Positions 44,723-53,904 of a stretch of 64,000 bases of DNA are shown piece by piece (the first letter of the stretch is position 1; every line of letters starts with the position of its first letter). The stretch spans positions 1 to 64,000 of the forward strand of contig NZ_JARXYZ010000039.1 of NCBI RefSeq assembly GCF_029894125.1. The letters run 5' to 3'. A program made the translations under genes and the position numbers. Source of the stretch: Kitasatospora sp. MAA19. GTDB lineage: Bacteria; Actinomycetota; Actinomycetes; Streptomycetales; Streptomycetaceae. The notes beneath the pieces were generated by a model, which was given only the letters and a program-made list of their open reading frames with translations, ran no database searches and was not told where the DNA came from.

Positions 44723-45616
44723 TCAGAACAGGACGCTCATGAAGACGCCCACCTCGCGGAACCCCACCCGCCGATACGCCGCCCGGGCCCGCAGGTTGAA
44801 GTCGTTGACGTAGAGCGAGACCACCGGGGCGACCTCGCGCAGCGCGATGTCCAGGACGGCGGCCATGCCGCTCTCGGAGAGGCCCTGGCCCCGGTACGCG
44901 GGGGCGACCCAGACGCCCTGGACCTGGCAGGCGCCCTCGGTGACGGCGCCGATCTCGGCCTTGAAGACCACCTGGCCGTCCTCGGTGAAACGCGCGAACG
45001 ACCGCCCGGTGGTGACGAGTTCGGCGACCCGGGCCTGGTAGAGCAGGCCGCCGTCGCCGGCCAGCGGGGAGACCCCGACCTCCTCGGTGAACATCGCCAC
45101 GCAGGCGGGCAGCAGCGCCTCGACCTCGTCGCGCCGTACCCGCCGCACCAGCGGGTCGGGGGCGATCTCGGCGGAGGGCGCGGTGGTGGCCATCAGCGGC
45201 TGGTGGGCGCGGACTTCGCGGGCCGGGCCCCAACTGCGTTCCAGCAGCGCCCAGAAGGCGGCGGTGGCCTCGGCCGGTCCGACGATCGAGGAGCAGCGGC
45301 GGCCCTGCCGACGGGCCCGCTCGGCGAAGGCGGCGACGGCCTGCGGCCCGGCGTCGACCAGGACGAGGTTGGCTCCGGCGTAGCAGAGCGCGGCCAGGGT
45401 GCCGGCCCCGTCGTACCAGCCCCACATCTCGCCGCCGAGCCGCCACGGGTCCAGGCCGACGGCCTCGACCCGGGTGGCGACGAAGGCGTTGGCGACCGGG
45501 TCGCGGTGGAGGACCGCCAGGGCGTCCGCGAGGTCGGGGGGCTCCAGCACGCGGGTGGTGGCCAGGGAGCGGGCGGCCTGGAACGAGCCGGGGAGCATCA
45601 CACCTCGATCGAGCAT
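44723..45616 (-). CDS. Two-domain GNAT acetyltransferase with DUF4081
   Basis: 297 residues: an N-terminal DUF4081-like half (residues 25-140, ANAFVATRVEAVGLDPWRLGG) and a C-terminal GNAT half (motif GVWVAPAYRGQGLSESGM, then LYVNDFNLRARAAYRRVGF). ATG at 45616 follows GAGGTG. This gene is a usual neighbour of ispG and the site-2 protease in streptomycetes. The acetyl acceptor is unknown. Confidence 0.87.
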   Translation of the reverse strand: MLDRGVMLPGSFQAARSLATTRVLEPPDLADALAVLHRDPVANAFVATRVEAVGLDPWRLGGEMWGWYDGAGTLAALCYAGANLVLVDAGPQAVAAFAERARRQGRRCSSIVGPAEATAAFWALLERSWGPAREVRAHQPLMATTAPSAEIAPDPLVRRVRRDEVEALLPACVAMFTEEVGVSPLAGDGGLLYQARVAELVTTGRSFARFTEDGQVVFKAEIGAVTEGACQVQGVWVAPAYRGQGLSESGMAAVLDIALREVAPVVSLYVNDFNLRARAAYRRVGFREVGVFMSVLF

Positions 45617-45684
45617 CGAGACAGCACCTCACTGAGACGAATCTGGCCGCACCCTACTCCGTGGCCCCACCCGGCTACGGCCGC

Positions 45685-45710
45685 GGGGCCGTCCGCGAAC
45701 GGACGGCCCC
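45685..45710 (-). terminator. Terminator of ispG
   Basis: Perfect 11-base stem with CGAA tetraloop (45685-45695 with 45700-45710). Confidence 0.75.
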
Positions 45711-45756
45711 GCTTCCGGAAAACTGCGCGCGGCGCACCCGCGCGGACCCCGCGCGG

Positions 45757-46917
45757 TCAGTCGGCGGCGACGACGGTCGGCGTACCGGCCTCGACGCCCG
45801 CCTCCTGCATCTGCTCGGCGAGCTTGAGCGCCTCCTCGATCAGGGTCTCGACGATCTTCGACTCGGGGACGGTCTTGATGACCTCTCCCTTGACGAAGAT
45901 CTGGCCCTTGCCGTTGCCGGAGGCGACGCCGAGGTCGGCCTCGCGGGCCTCGCCCGGACCGTTGACGACGCAGCCCATGACGGCGACGCGCAGCGGCACC
46001 TCCATGCCCTCCAGCCCGGCGGTGACCTCCTCGGCGAGCTTGTAGACGTCGACCTGGGCGCGGCCGCAGGACGGGCAGGAGACGATCTCCAGGCCGCGCT
46101 GGCGCAGGCCGAGGGACTCCAGGATCTGGTTGCCGACCTTGATCTCCTCGGCCGGCGGGGCGGAGAGGGAGACCCGGATGGTGTCGCCGATGCCCTCGGC
46201 GAGCAGCGCGCCGAAGGCGACCGCGGACTTGATGGTGCCCTGGAAGGCGGGGCCGGCCTCGGTGACGCCCAGGTGCAGCGGGTAGTCACAGGCGGCGGCG
46301 AGCTGGCGGTAGGCGTTGATCATCACGACCGGGTCGTTGTGCTTGACCGAGATCTTGATGTCGCGGAAGTCGTGCTCCTCGAACAGCGAGCACTCCCAGA
46401 GCGCGGACTCGACCAGGGCCTCGGGGGTGGCACGGCCGTACTTCTCCAGCAGGCGCTTGTCGAGCGAGCCGGCGTTGACGCCGATCCGGATCGGCACGCC
46501 GGCGTCCCGGGCGGCCTTGGCGATCTCGCCGACCTTGTCGTCGAAGGCCTTGATGTTGCCCGGGTTGACGCGGACCGCGGCGCAGCCGGCGTCGATCGCG
46601 GCGAAGACGTACTTCGGCTGGAAGTGGATGTCGGCGATCACCGGGATCTGGGACTTCTTGGCGATGATCGGCAGCGCGTCGGCGTCGTCCTGGGAGGGGA
46701 CGGCGACCCGGACGATCTGGCACCCGGACGCGGTGAGCTGGGCGATCTGCTGCAGCGTGGCGTTGATGTCCGAGGTCACGGTGGTGGTCATCGACTGCAC
46801 CGAGACGGGGGCGTCGCCGCCGACCGGTACGTTGCCGACCATGATCTGCCGGGATACACGGCGCTTGGCGAGCGGCTTGAGCGGCAGGGACGGAATACCG
46901 AGCGAGATCGCGGTCAT
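45757..46917 (-). CDS. ispG: Flavodoxin/ferredoxin-dependent HMBPP synthase
   Basis: Penultimate step of the MEP isoprenoid pathway, an iron-sulfur enzyme. The three cluster cysteines are Cys281, Cys284 (SCPSCGR) and Cys316 (MGCVVNGPGEA), with the fourth ligand Glu323. 386 residues from ATG 46917 (MTAISLGIPS). The ribosome binding site is weak. dxr of the same pathway lies two genes upstream. Confidence 0.96.
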   Translation of the reverse strand: MTAISLGIPSLPLKPLAKRRVSRQIMVGNVPVGGDAPVSVQSMTTTVTSDINATLQQIAQLTASGCQIVRVAVPSQDDADALPIIAKKSQIPVIADIHFQPKYVFAAIDAGCAAVRVNPGNIKAFDDKVGEIAKAARDAGVPIRIGVNAGSLDKRLLEKYGRATPEALVESALWECSLFEEHDFRDIKISVKHNDPVVMINAYRQLAAACDYPLHLGVTEAGPAFQGTIKSAVAFGALLAEGIGDTIRVSLSAPPAEEIKVGNQILESLGLRQRGLEIVSCPSCGRAQVDVYKLAEEVTAGLEGMEVPLRVAVMGCVVNGPGEAREADLGVASGNGKGQIFVKGEVIKTVPESKIVETLIEEALKLAEQMQEAGVEAGTPTVVAAD

Positions 46918-46981
46918 GTGCGCAGGGTTCCCCGGGGTTGAGGTGTGGTCGACCGCCCGGCCGTTGGGACGGCCGAGGCCA

Positions 46982-47002
46982 GGCGCGCGATCGAGGCGCG
47001 CC
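46982..47002 (-). terminator. Hairpin after the site-2 protease gene
   Basis: Seven-base perfect stem GGCGCGC/GCGCGCC with a seven-base loop between the protease stop (47061) and the ispG start. Weak, short terminator at best. Confidence 0.35.
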
Positions 47003-47060
47003 CGGCCCCCACGGTACGGCACGGCGCCGGGCCCCAGCACACCCGCCGTCCCCGGACCCG

Positions 47061-48365
47061 TTAGCCGATCTTCACCGGGTTCACCAGGTCGGCGACCATC
47101 ACCAGCAGGGTGAAGCCGATGAAGACGCTGGCCACGACGTACGCCACGGGCATCAGCTTGGCGACGTCGAAGGGGCCCGGGTCGGGCCGCCTGAACATCC
47201 GTGCGAAGCGGCGCCGGACCGCCTCCCAGGCCGCACCGGCGATGTGGCCGCCGTCCAGCGGGAGCAGCGGCAGCATGTTGAACAGGAAGAGCGAGAGGTT
47301 GATGCCGGCCAGCAGGTTCACGAAGATCGCGACCCGCTGGGTGGCCGACTCGTGGAGCGAGAACACCTCGCCGCTGACCCGGGCCGCGCCGACCATCCCG
47401 ATCGGCGAGTCCGGGTCGCGCGGGGCGTCACCCACCACGGCGTTCCACAGGCCCGGGATCTTGCCGGGCAGCGCGGCCAGCGACTTCACCCCGTTCTCGG
47501 CCATGTCGTACATCCGGTCGACGGACTGCCCGAAGCCGAGCTGGACGGTTTCGCTCTTGGGGGTGAACCCGAGGAACCCCGCCTGAACGGTCTGGCCCTT
47601 CACCGGCACGCCTCTGCCGTCGTACTTCTGCACGTCGTTGACGGCGATGGTGGGCTTGAAGGTGAGCCGCTCACCGCCGCGGTCCACGACGATCTCCACC
47701 TGCTTGCCGGCCGACTTCCGGATGTCCGCCTGGAACTGGTCGTAGTCGCGGATCCGGTCGCCGTCGAAGGAGAGCACCTTGTCGCCCTGGCGCAGACCCA
47801 CCTCGTTGGCCGGGGTCTTGGGCGCGTCGGCGGGGCAGGTGTCGGTGGGCTGGCCGGCCTTGACGACGCACTGGGCGACCGAGCCGATGGTCGGCACCGC
47901 CATGGAGACGCCGAAGCCCATCATGACGGTCAGGAACAGCCCGAAGGCCAGGATCAGGTTCATGAACGGCCCGGCGAACATGACGATGATCCGCTGCCAG
48001 GGCTTGCGGGTGTAGAACAGCCGGTGCTCGTCGCCCTCCTGGAGCTCCTCGTAGGAGGCCTCCCGGGCGTCCTCGATCATGGTCCGCCAGGGCGAACTGC
48101 TGCGCTTGGTGATCCGGCCGTCCTCGCCGGGCGGGAACATCCCGATCATCCGGATGTAGCCGCCCAGCGGGATCGCCTTGAACCCGTACTCGGTGTCGCC
48201 CTTCTTGCGCGACCAGACGGTCGGGCCGAAGCCGACCATGTACTGCGGCACCCGGATGCCGAACAGCTTGGCCGTGGAGAGGTGGCCGAGCTCGTGCCAG
48301 GCGATCGAGACGAGCAGCCCGACCGCGAAGACCAGGATGCCGACCACCGTCAAAACCATTGCCAC
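47061..48365 (-). CDS. Site-2 (RseP-type) intramembrane metalloprotease
   Basis: M50 zinc protease that cuts within membranes, usually anti-sigma factors. The zinc motif HELGH is at residues 24-28 in the first membrane helix. A PDZ domain (EVGLRQGDKVLSFDGDRI) lies in the middle and the third ligand NMLPLLPLDGGH near the C-terminus; 434 residues. GTG start at 48365 with GGAGG seven bases upstream. Its position between dxr and ispG is conserved in actinobacteria. Confidence 0.93.
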   Translation of the reverse strand: MAMVLTVVGILVFAVGLLVSIAWHELGHLSTAKLFGIRVPQYMVGFGPTVWSRKKGDTEYGFKAIPLGGYIRMIGMFPPGEDGRITKRSSSPWRTMIEDAREASYEELQEGDEHRLFYTRKPWQRIIVMFAGPFMNLILAFGLFLTVMMGFGVSMAVPTIGSVAQCVVKAGQPTDTCPADAPKTPANEVGLRQGDKVLSFDGDRIRDYDQFQADIRKSAGKQVEIVVDRGGERLTFKPTIAVNDVQKYDGRGVPVKGQTVQAGFLGFTPKSETVQLGFGQSVDRMYDMAENGVKSLAALPGKIPGLWNAVVGDAPRDPDSPIGMVGAARVSGEVFSLHESATQRVAIFVNLLAGINLSLFLFNMLPLLPLDGGHIAGAAWEAVRRRFARMFRRPDPGPFDVAKLMPVAYVVASVFIGFTLLVMVADLVNPVKIG

Positions 48366-48436
48366 CGCTGGTCCTCCATGCCGCTCCGCTCGTCGTCTTG
48401 TCTTACCGCAGTCGCGCCGGGCCGGACACCCGGCAC

Positions 48437-48460
48437 GGGCGTTCCCGGCCGGGAACGCCC
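48437..48460 (-). terminator. Palindromic hairpin after dxr
   Basis: Perfect 24-base palindrome (GGGCGTTCCCGG and its complement), 22 bases past the dxr stop. Confidence 0.6.
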
Positions 48461-48481
48461 CACGCCGTCAACCCGCCGCCG

Positions 48482-49711
48482 TCAGCCCGCCGCCAGCTCG
48501 CGGGCCCGGGCGCGGGCCCAGTCCTCCGCGTGCAGGACGTCCTCGACCGTCAGGGAAGTTCCCGGAACGGGCGTGCCGTGCTCGGCGACGACCTTGGCAA
48601 CAGTGTCCACGATTCCCGTGAACGCGAGGCGGCCCTGCAGGAACGCCTCCACGCACTCCTCGTTCGCCGCGTTGAAGACCGCCGGGGCGGTACCGCCCAG
48701 GGTGCCCACCTCACGGGCCAGCTCCACCGCCGGGAAGGCGTCGTTGTCCAGCGGGAAGAACTCCCAGGTCGCGGCCTTGGTCCAGTCGCAGGCGGGGGCG
48801 GCGTCCGGCACCCGCTCCGGCCAGCCCAGGCCCAGTGCGATCGGCATCCGCATGTCCGGCGGGCTGGCCTGCGCCAGCGTCGAACCGTCGGTGAACTCCA
48901 CCATCGAGTGCACCACCGACTGCGGATGGACCACGACCTCGATCCGGTCGAACGGCACGTCGTACAGGAGGTGCGCCTCGATCACCTCCAGGCCCTTGTT
49001 CACCAGGGTGGCCGAGTTGATCGTGACCACCGGGCCCATCGCCCAGGTCGGGTGCGCCAGCGCGTCCTGCGGGGTCACCCCGGCCAGCTGCGCACGGGTC
49101 CGACTGCGGAACGGGCCGCCGCTGGCCGTCACCACGAGCTTGCGCACCTCGGCCCGGGTGCCGCCGGCCAGCGCCTGGAACAGCGCGGCGTGCTCGGAGT
49201 CCACCGGCACGATCTGCCCCGGCTTCGCCACCGCCTTCACCAGCGGGCCGCCGACGATCAGCGACTCCTTGTTGGCCAGCACCAGCACCCGGCCCGCCGC
49301 CAGCGCGGCCAGCGTCGGGCGCAGCCCGATCGACCCGGTGATGCCGTTCAGCACCGAGTGGCACTCCATCGCGGTCAGCTCGGTCGCCGCGTCCGGCCCC
49401 GCCAGCACCGCCGGCAGCGGACCGCCGGCCGCCTTCTCCGCCAGCGCCGCGCGCAGCGCCGGCTCGGCCGCCGGGTCCGCCACCGCCACCGTGTGCACGC
49501 CCAGCCGCAGCGCCTGCTCGGCGAGCAGCTCCACCCGGCCGCCGGCCGCCGACAGGGCGACCACCCGGAAGCGGTCCGGGTTGCGGAGCACCACGTCGAT
49601 GGCCTGGGTGCCGATCGACCCGGTCGAACCGAGGATCACCAGCTCCCGGGGGCCGGAAGGGTCCTGCACGATGGGCGTGAACCGCAGCTGCGGGTGGGCG
49701 AGCGAAGTCAT
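48482..49711 (-). CDS. dxr: 1-deoxy-D-xylulose 5-phosphate reductoisomerase
   Basis: First committed step of the MEP pathway. NADPH-binding GSTGSIGTQAI, metal/substrate motifs VDSEHAA, TASGGPFR and HPTWAMGP, and NAANEECVEAFL near the C-terminus are all intact. 409 residues from ATG 49711 (MTSLAHPQL). CACAAT lies six bases before this ATG and no ribosome binding site is clear, so the transcript may be leaderless. The frame to 50098 is unsupported. Confidence 0.95.
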   Translation of the reverse strand: MTSLAHPQLRFTPIVQDPSGPRELVILGSTGSIGTQAIDVVLRNPDRFRVVALSAAGGRVELLAEQALRLGVHTVAVADPAAEPALRAALAEKAAGGPLPAVLAGPDAATELTAMECHSVLNGITGSIGLRPTLAALAAGRVLVLANKESLIVGGPLVKAVAKPGQIVPVDSEHAALFQALAGGTRAEVRKLVVTASGGPFRSRTRAQLAGVTPQDALAHPTWAMGPVVTINSATLVNKGLEVIEAHLLYDVPFDRIEVVVHPQSVVHSMVEFTDGSTLAQASPPDMRMPIALGLGWPERVPDAAPACDWTKAATWEFFPLDNDAFPAVELAREVGTLGGTAPAVFNAANEECVEAFLQGRLAFTGIVDTVAKVVAEHGTPVPGTSLTVEDVLHAEDWARARARELAAG

Positions 49712-49838
49712 GCGCCCATTGTGTCCTGCCCGCAGCCCTCCGCAGGACCCCCCTCGACCGAACGCCCGACAGGGGACCGCCACCGCGCGACGGCTCTCCA
49801 CAGGACGCCGGGGCCCGCCCCGGGCTACCGTCGGAGCC

Positions 49839-50507
49839 ATGCGTACCGTCATCGCCGGGGGCCACGGACAGATCGCGCTGAAGCTCGAACGGCTGCTCGC
49901 CGCGCGCGGCGACCGGCCCGCCGGGATCATCCGCCGCCCCGAACAGGCCCAGGACCTCGCCGACGCCGGAGCCGAACCGCTGCTGCTCGACCTGGAGTCC
50001 GCCACCGCCCCGCAGCTCGCCGAACTGCTCGCCGGCGCCGACGCGGTGGTCTTTTCCGCCGGCGCCGGACCGGGCAGCGGCGCCGCCCGCAAGAACACCG
50101 TGGACCGCGACGCCGCCGTCCTCCTCGCCGACGCCGCCGAACTCGCGGGCGTCCGGCGCTACCTGATGGTCTCCTCGATGGGCGCCGACGCCGACGCCCA
50201 CCACCCCGCCGACGAGGTCTTCGAGACCTACCTGCGGGCCAAGGGCGCCGCCGACGACGCCGTCCGGGCCCGGACCGGGCTGGCCTGGACGGTGCTGCGC
50301 CCCGGCCGGCTCACCGACGGCCCCGGCACCGGCCTGGTCCGGCTCGCCCCCTCGGTCGCGCGCGGCGCCGTGGACCGGGCCGACGTCGCCGCCGTGCTCG
50401 CCGCGCTGCTGCGCGAACCGGGCACGGCCGGGCAGACGCTGGAACTCGTCGCCGGCAACGCCACGATCGAGGAGGCCGTCACCGTCGCGGCCGGGCACAA
50501 CGGCTGA
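49839..50507 (+). CDS. NAD(P)-binding Rossmann (SDR-like) protein
   Basis: 222 residues of the atypical SDR/NmrA-like group. The N-terminal nucleotide motif appears as VIAGGHGQIALKL, a GxxGxxx variant, with later YLMVSSMGAD and WTVLRPGRLTD. Substrate unknown. ATG at 49839 (MRTVIAGG). TACCGT lies seven bases before the start, compatible with a leaderless message. It is divergent from dxr. Confidence 0.82.
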   Translation: MRTVIAGGHGQIALKLERLLAARGDRPAGIIRRPEQAQDLADAGAEPLLLDLESATAPQLAELLAGADAVVFSAGAGPGSGAARKNTVDRDAAVLLADAAELAGVRRYLMVSSMGADADAHHPADEVFETYLRAKGAADDAVRARTGLAWTVLRPGRLTDGPGTGLVRLAPSVARGAVDRADVAAVLAALLREPGTAGQTLELVAGNATIEEAVTVAAGHNG

Positions 50508-50542
50508 GCCGGAGCGGGGCGCCGGACCGGCCCCGACACGCG

Positions 50543-50574
50543 CGAAGGGCCCGGTCACCGGACCGGGCCCTTCG
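50543..50574. terminator. Bidirectional terminator
   Basis: Perfect 14-base arms (50543-50556, 50561-50574) with ACCG loop between the convergent SDR-like and aldehyde dehydrogenase genes. Confidence 0.8.
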
Positions 50575-50598
50575 TCGGGGTCGCTCAGCGGGGGTCGA

Positions 50599-52041
50599 TC
50601 AGAGGTCGAGGCCGGTGAGGACCAGGACCTTCTCGACCGTGTAGTCGTCCATCGCGTAGCGGACGCCCTCGCGGCCGACGCCGGAGTCCTTGACGCCGCC
50701 GTACGGCATCTGGTCGGCGCGGTAGGACGGCGCGTCGCCGATGATCACACCGCCGACCTCCAGCTCCCGGTGGGCGCGGAAGGCGGTCTGCAGGTCGTGC
50801 GTGAACACGCCCACCTGCAGGCCGAACGGCGAGTCGTTGGCGGCCGCGAACGCCTCGTCGACACCGTCCACCCGGTGCAGCGACAGGACCGGGCCGAACA
50901 CCTCGGCCTTGGCCAGGATCGCGTCCGCCGGCAGCTCGGCCAGCACGGTCGGCGCGTAGGTCGCGCCGTCGCGGGTCCCGCCGGCGAGCACCTTGGCGCC
51001 CTTGGCCACCGCGTCGTCCACCCAGGACTCCACCCGCTTCGCGGCGTTCTCGTCCACCAGCGGGCCGACGTCCGTCGCGTCGTCGTTCGGGTCACCGGTG
51101 ACCTGCGCCTTGACCTTGGCCACGACCTTCTCCACCAGCGCGTCGTACACCGACGCGTCGGCGATCACCCGCTGCACCGAGATGCAGGACTGGCCGCCCT
51201 GGTAGTTGGCGAACATCGCGATCCGGGTGGCCGCCCAGTCGAGGTCGGCCTCCGAGGACCAGTCGGCGAGCACCACGGCCGCGGCGTTGCCGCCCAGCTC
51301 CAGGGTGCAGTGCTTGCGCGGCACCGAGTCCATGATCTGGTAGCCGACCTTGTCCGAACCGGTGAAGGAGATCACCGGCAGGCGCTTGTCCTGCACCAGC
51401 GCCGGCATCCGGTCGTTCGGCACCGTCAGGATGCTCCAGGAACCGGTCGGCAGGTCGGTCTCGGCCAGGATCTCGCCCAGCACCATCGCCGACAGCGGGG
51501 TCGCCGGGGCCGGCTTCAGGATGATCGGGGCGCCGACCGCGATCGCCGGGGCGACCTTGTGGGCTACCAGGTTCAGCGGGAAGTTGAACGGGGCGATCCC
51601 CAGCACCACACCGCGCGGGAAGCGGCGCACCACCGCGAAACGGCCCACGCCGCCCGGGTCGGTGTCCAGCCGCATCGTCTCGCCGTTGGTCCGGCGGGCC
51701 TCCTCGGCCGCCCAGCGGAAGACCGAGACGGCACGGCCGACCTCGCCGCGGGCCCACTTGATCGGCTTGCCGTTCTCCGCGGTGATCAGCTGGGCGATCT
51801 CCTCGGTACGCTCGGTCAGGCGCTTGGCCACGTGGTCCAGCGCGGCGGCGCGCTGGTGCGCGGGCGTGGCGGCGAACACCGGCAGCGCGGCGACGGCGGC
51901 GTCCAGCGCCTCCTCGACCTGGGCCTCGGTCGGGATGCTCACCGTGCCGACCAGACGGCCGTCCCAGCTGTTGTGCACCTCGAAGTCGGCGTCGCCGCTC
52001 GCCCGGCGGCCGGCCAGCCAGAAATCGTACGTGGTGGTCAC
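50599..52041 (-). CDS. NAD(P)-dependent aldehyde dehydrogenase
   Basis: 480 residues. Catalytic Cys286 (QGGQSCISVQR), general base Glu248 (LELGGN), Asn154 (PFNFP) and Lys176 (ILKPAPATP) are present. Close to PucR and gabT genes, so succinate semialdehyde or an aminoaldehyde from polyamine breakdown are reasonable substrates, but this is inference. Start GTG 52041 (VTTTYDFWLAG) gives the usual length; the frame to 52167 is leader. Confidence 0.88.
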   Translation of the reverse strand: MTTTYDFWLAGRRASGDADFEVHNSWDGRLVGTVSIPTEAQVEEALDAAVAALPVFAATPAHQRAAALDHVAKRLTERTEEIAQLITAENGKPIKWARGEVGRAVSVFRWAAEEARRTNGETMRLDTDPGGVGRFAVVRRFPRGVVLGIAPFNFPLNLVAHKVAPAIAVGAPIILKPAPATPLSAMVLGEILAETDLPTGSWSILTVPNDRMPALVQDKRLPVISFTGSDKVGYQIMDSVPRKHCTLELGGNAAAVVLADWSSEADLDWAATRIAMFANYQGGQSCISVQRVIADASVYDALVEKVVAKVKAQVTGDPNDDATDVGPLVDENAAKRVESWVDDAVAKGAKVLAGGTRDGATYAPTVLAELPADAILAKAEVFGPVLSLHRVDGVDEAFAAANDSPFGLQVGVFTHDLQTAFRAHRELEVGGVIIGDAPSYRADQMPYGGVKDSGVGREGVRYAMDDYTVEKVLVLTGLDL

Positions 52042-52185
52042 CGTGGTACCGGCCCTCTCCTCGTCGTCGTCAGGCCCACGGGAGTGGGACCCGAACCCGA
52101 GGGTAGGTGGGGCGGCGGGCCGACCGGATTGGCCGACCAGGAGTGTTCGACTCCGAGGCCACTCCATCCCGTCCAGGGCCTGCGG

Positions 52186-53751
52186 TCACTCCTCGCCGGA
52201 GCGCAGCGCCAGCCACAGCTCCATCCGCACGTCGGTGTCGTCCAGCGAACGCCCCAGCAGTTCCTCGACCCGGCGCATCCGGTAGCGCAGCGTGTGCCGG
52301 TGCACCCCGAGATCGGCCGCCGCCGCGTCCCACTGCCCGTGTCGGGACAGCCACGCCCGCAACGAGGCCACCAGATCACCGCGGGCCGTCCGGTCGTGCT
52401 CGCGCAGCGGCCGCAGCAGCCCCTCGGCGAACGCCGTCACGGCGTCCTCCCCGAGCAGCGGCAGCAGCGAACCCGCGCCGACCTCCTCGTGGTCCACCGA
52501 CCGCCGGCCGCCGCGCAGCGCCACCGCCAGCGCCCGCTCGGCCTGCGCGTGCGCCGTCCCGGCCTCCTCCAGCGCGGCCGGCGCGGACACGCCCAGCGAC
52601 AGGCCCTCGTGCTCCTCGACCGCGCCCAGACAGGCCCGGTGCACCGCGCCGTTGTCCAGCGCCAGCACCATCAGCCGCGGCCCGTGCGCCCCTTCCTCCC
52701 GCGCCACCAGCAGCTTCTCGCCCACCCGGGCGCCCGCCTGCTCGGCCCGGTCCCCCAGCTCCCCGAGGGCCTCCGCGGCCTCCGCGTTCGGCCCGGCCCC
52801 GGCCACCAGAACCCGTATCGTCCCCTCCGGCAGGCCGCCGAACAGCCCCACCGCCACCTGGCGGGCCGTCGCCACCTCTCCCGCCAGCACCATCCGCAGC
52901 AGCGCCGCGCCCATCCGCTCCTCCGCCTGCCGCAGCTCGCGCGAGCGCTCCAGCGTCAGGGTCAGCAGCGCCACCGCCGCGTTCAGCACGTACCGCTCGG
53001 TCGGGGTGATCCGGTCCTCGGTCCCCACCGCCAGGAAGCCCCGGGCCCGCCGGTCCGCCCCCAGCGACTGGACCACCACGTAGTCCTCGTCCGCCGTGTC
53101 TATCCCCGGCGCCCGCCCCTGCAGCGCGGCACTCGACGGCGCCGGGCGCCGGCGCAGCCGGTCCACCTCCGCCGCCAGCCGCCCCGCCCGGCGCGCCGCC
53201 CAGTCGGGCGCCACCACCGACAGCGCCCCCGACCCGTCGTACAGCGCGGCCCACCCGCCCAGCCGGGCCGCCAGCCGGCGCACCACCGCCGTCGTGCCGT
53301 CCTTGCCCAGCGCGGCCCGGGTCAGCTCCTCCTGCGCCTCGAAGGAGGTCGTCACCGCCTCGTACTGCTCCGCGGCCAGCGCCGCCGACACCACCTTGCT
53401 GATCGCGATGAACGGCGTCGGCTCCGGCACCCGCAGCAGCGGCAGCCCCCGCTGCGCGGCCGCGTCCACCAGCGGCTGCGGCACCTCCGTGTGCGACAGC
53501 CCCACCCCCAGGCCCAGTCCCACCACCCCGGCGTCGGCCAGCCGGTGCACGTACGCCTGCAGCCGCGCCGCCGTACGGCCCAGCTTGATCCCGGTGGTGA
53601 GCAGCAGCTCGCCACCCTCCAGGAACGGCGTCGGGTCGTCCAGCTCGCTGGTGTGCACCCAGCGGACCGGCCGCTCCAAGTGGTCCGCGCCGGCGAGGAC
53701 CGTCAGATGGAGCGAGCTGTTGCGGACAACGGAGGCGAGTGTGGGGGGCAT
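52186..53751 (-). CDS. PucR-family transcriptional regulator
   Basis: 521 residues. The N-terminal PucR domain (LASVVRNSSLHLTVLAGADHLERPVRWVH) is followed by a GAF-like middle and a C-terminal helix-turn-helix (WDAAAADLGVHRHTLRYRMRRVEELLGR). Such proteins activate catabolic genes; GabR, a PucR-type activator of GABA genes in Corynebacterium, is a relevant precedent. ATG at 53751 follows AAGGTG. The aldehyde dehydrogenase starts 144 bases downstream and is its likely target. Confidence 0.88.
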   Translation of the reverse strand: MPPTLASVVRNSSLHLTVLAGADHLERPVRWVHTSELDDPTPFLEGGELLLTTGIKLGRTAARLQAYVHRLADAGVVGLGLGVGLSHTEVPQPLVDAAAQRGLPLLRVPEPTPFIAISKVVSAALAAEQYEAVTTSFEAQEELTRAALGKDGTTAVVRRLAARLGGWAALYDGSGALSVVAPDWAARRAGRLAAEVDRLRRRPAPSSAALQGRAPGIDTADEDYVVVQSLGADRRARGFLAVGTEDRITPTERYVLNAAVALLTLTLERSRELRQAEERMGAALLRMVLAGEVATARQVAVGLFGGLPEGTIRVLVAGAGPNAEAAEALGELGDRAEQAGARVGEKLLVAREEGAHGPRLMVLALDNGAVHRACLGAVEEHEGLSLGVSAPAALEEAGTAHAQAERALAVALRGGRRSVDHEEVGAGSLLPLLGEDAVTAFAEGLLRPLREHDRTARGDLVASLRAWLSRHGQWDAAAADLGVHRHTLRYRMRRVEELLGRSLDDTDVRMELWLALRSGEE

Positions 53752-53904
53752 GGCACCTTCGGGGGATCGACCTGACCGCGCCGTTGCGGCCGGGCGAGGA
53801 GAGGGCAATGGGACAAGTGAGAGTCTCTCCCCTTCATTATGGACGCACCGGACAACCGGCACTGCCGAATCCACCTCGAAGGCGAGCTTGGGCCTCGCGC
53901 CCCG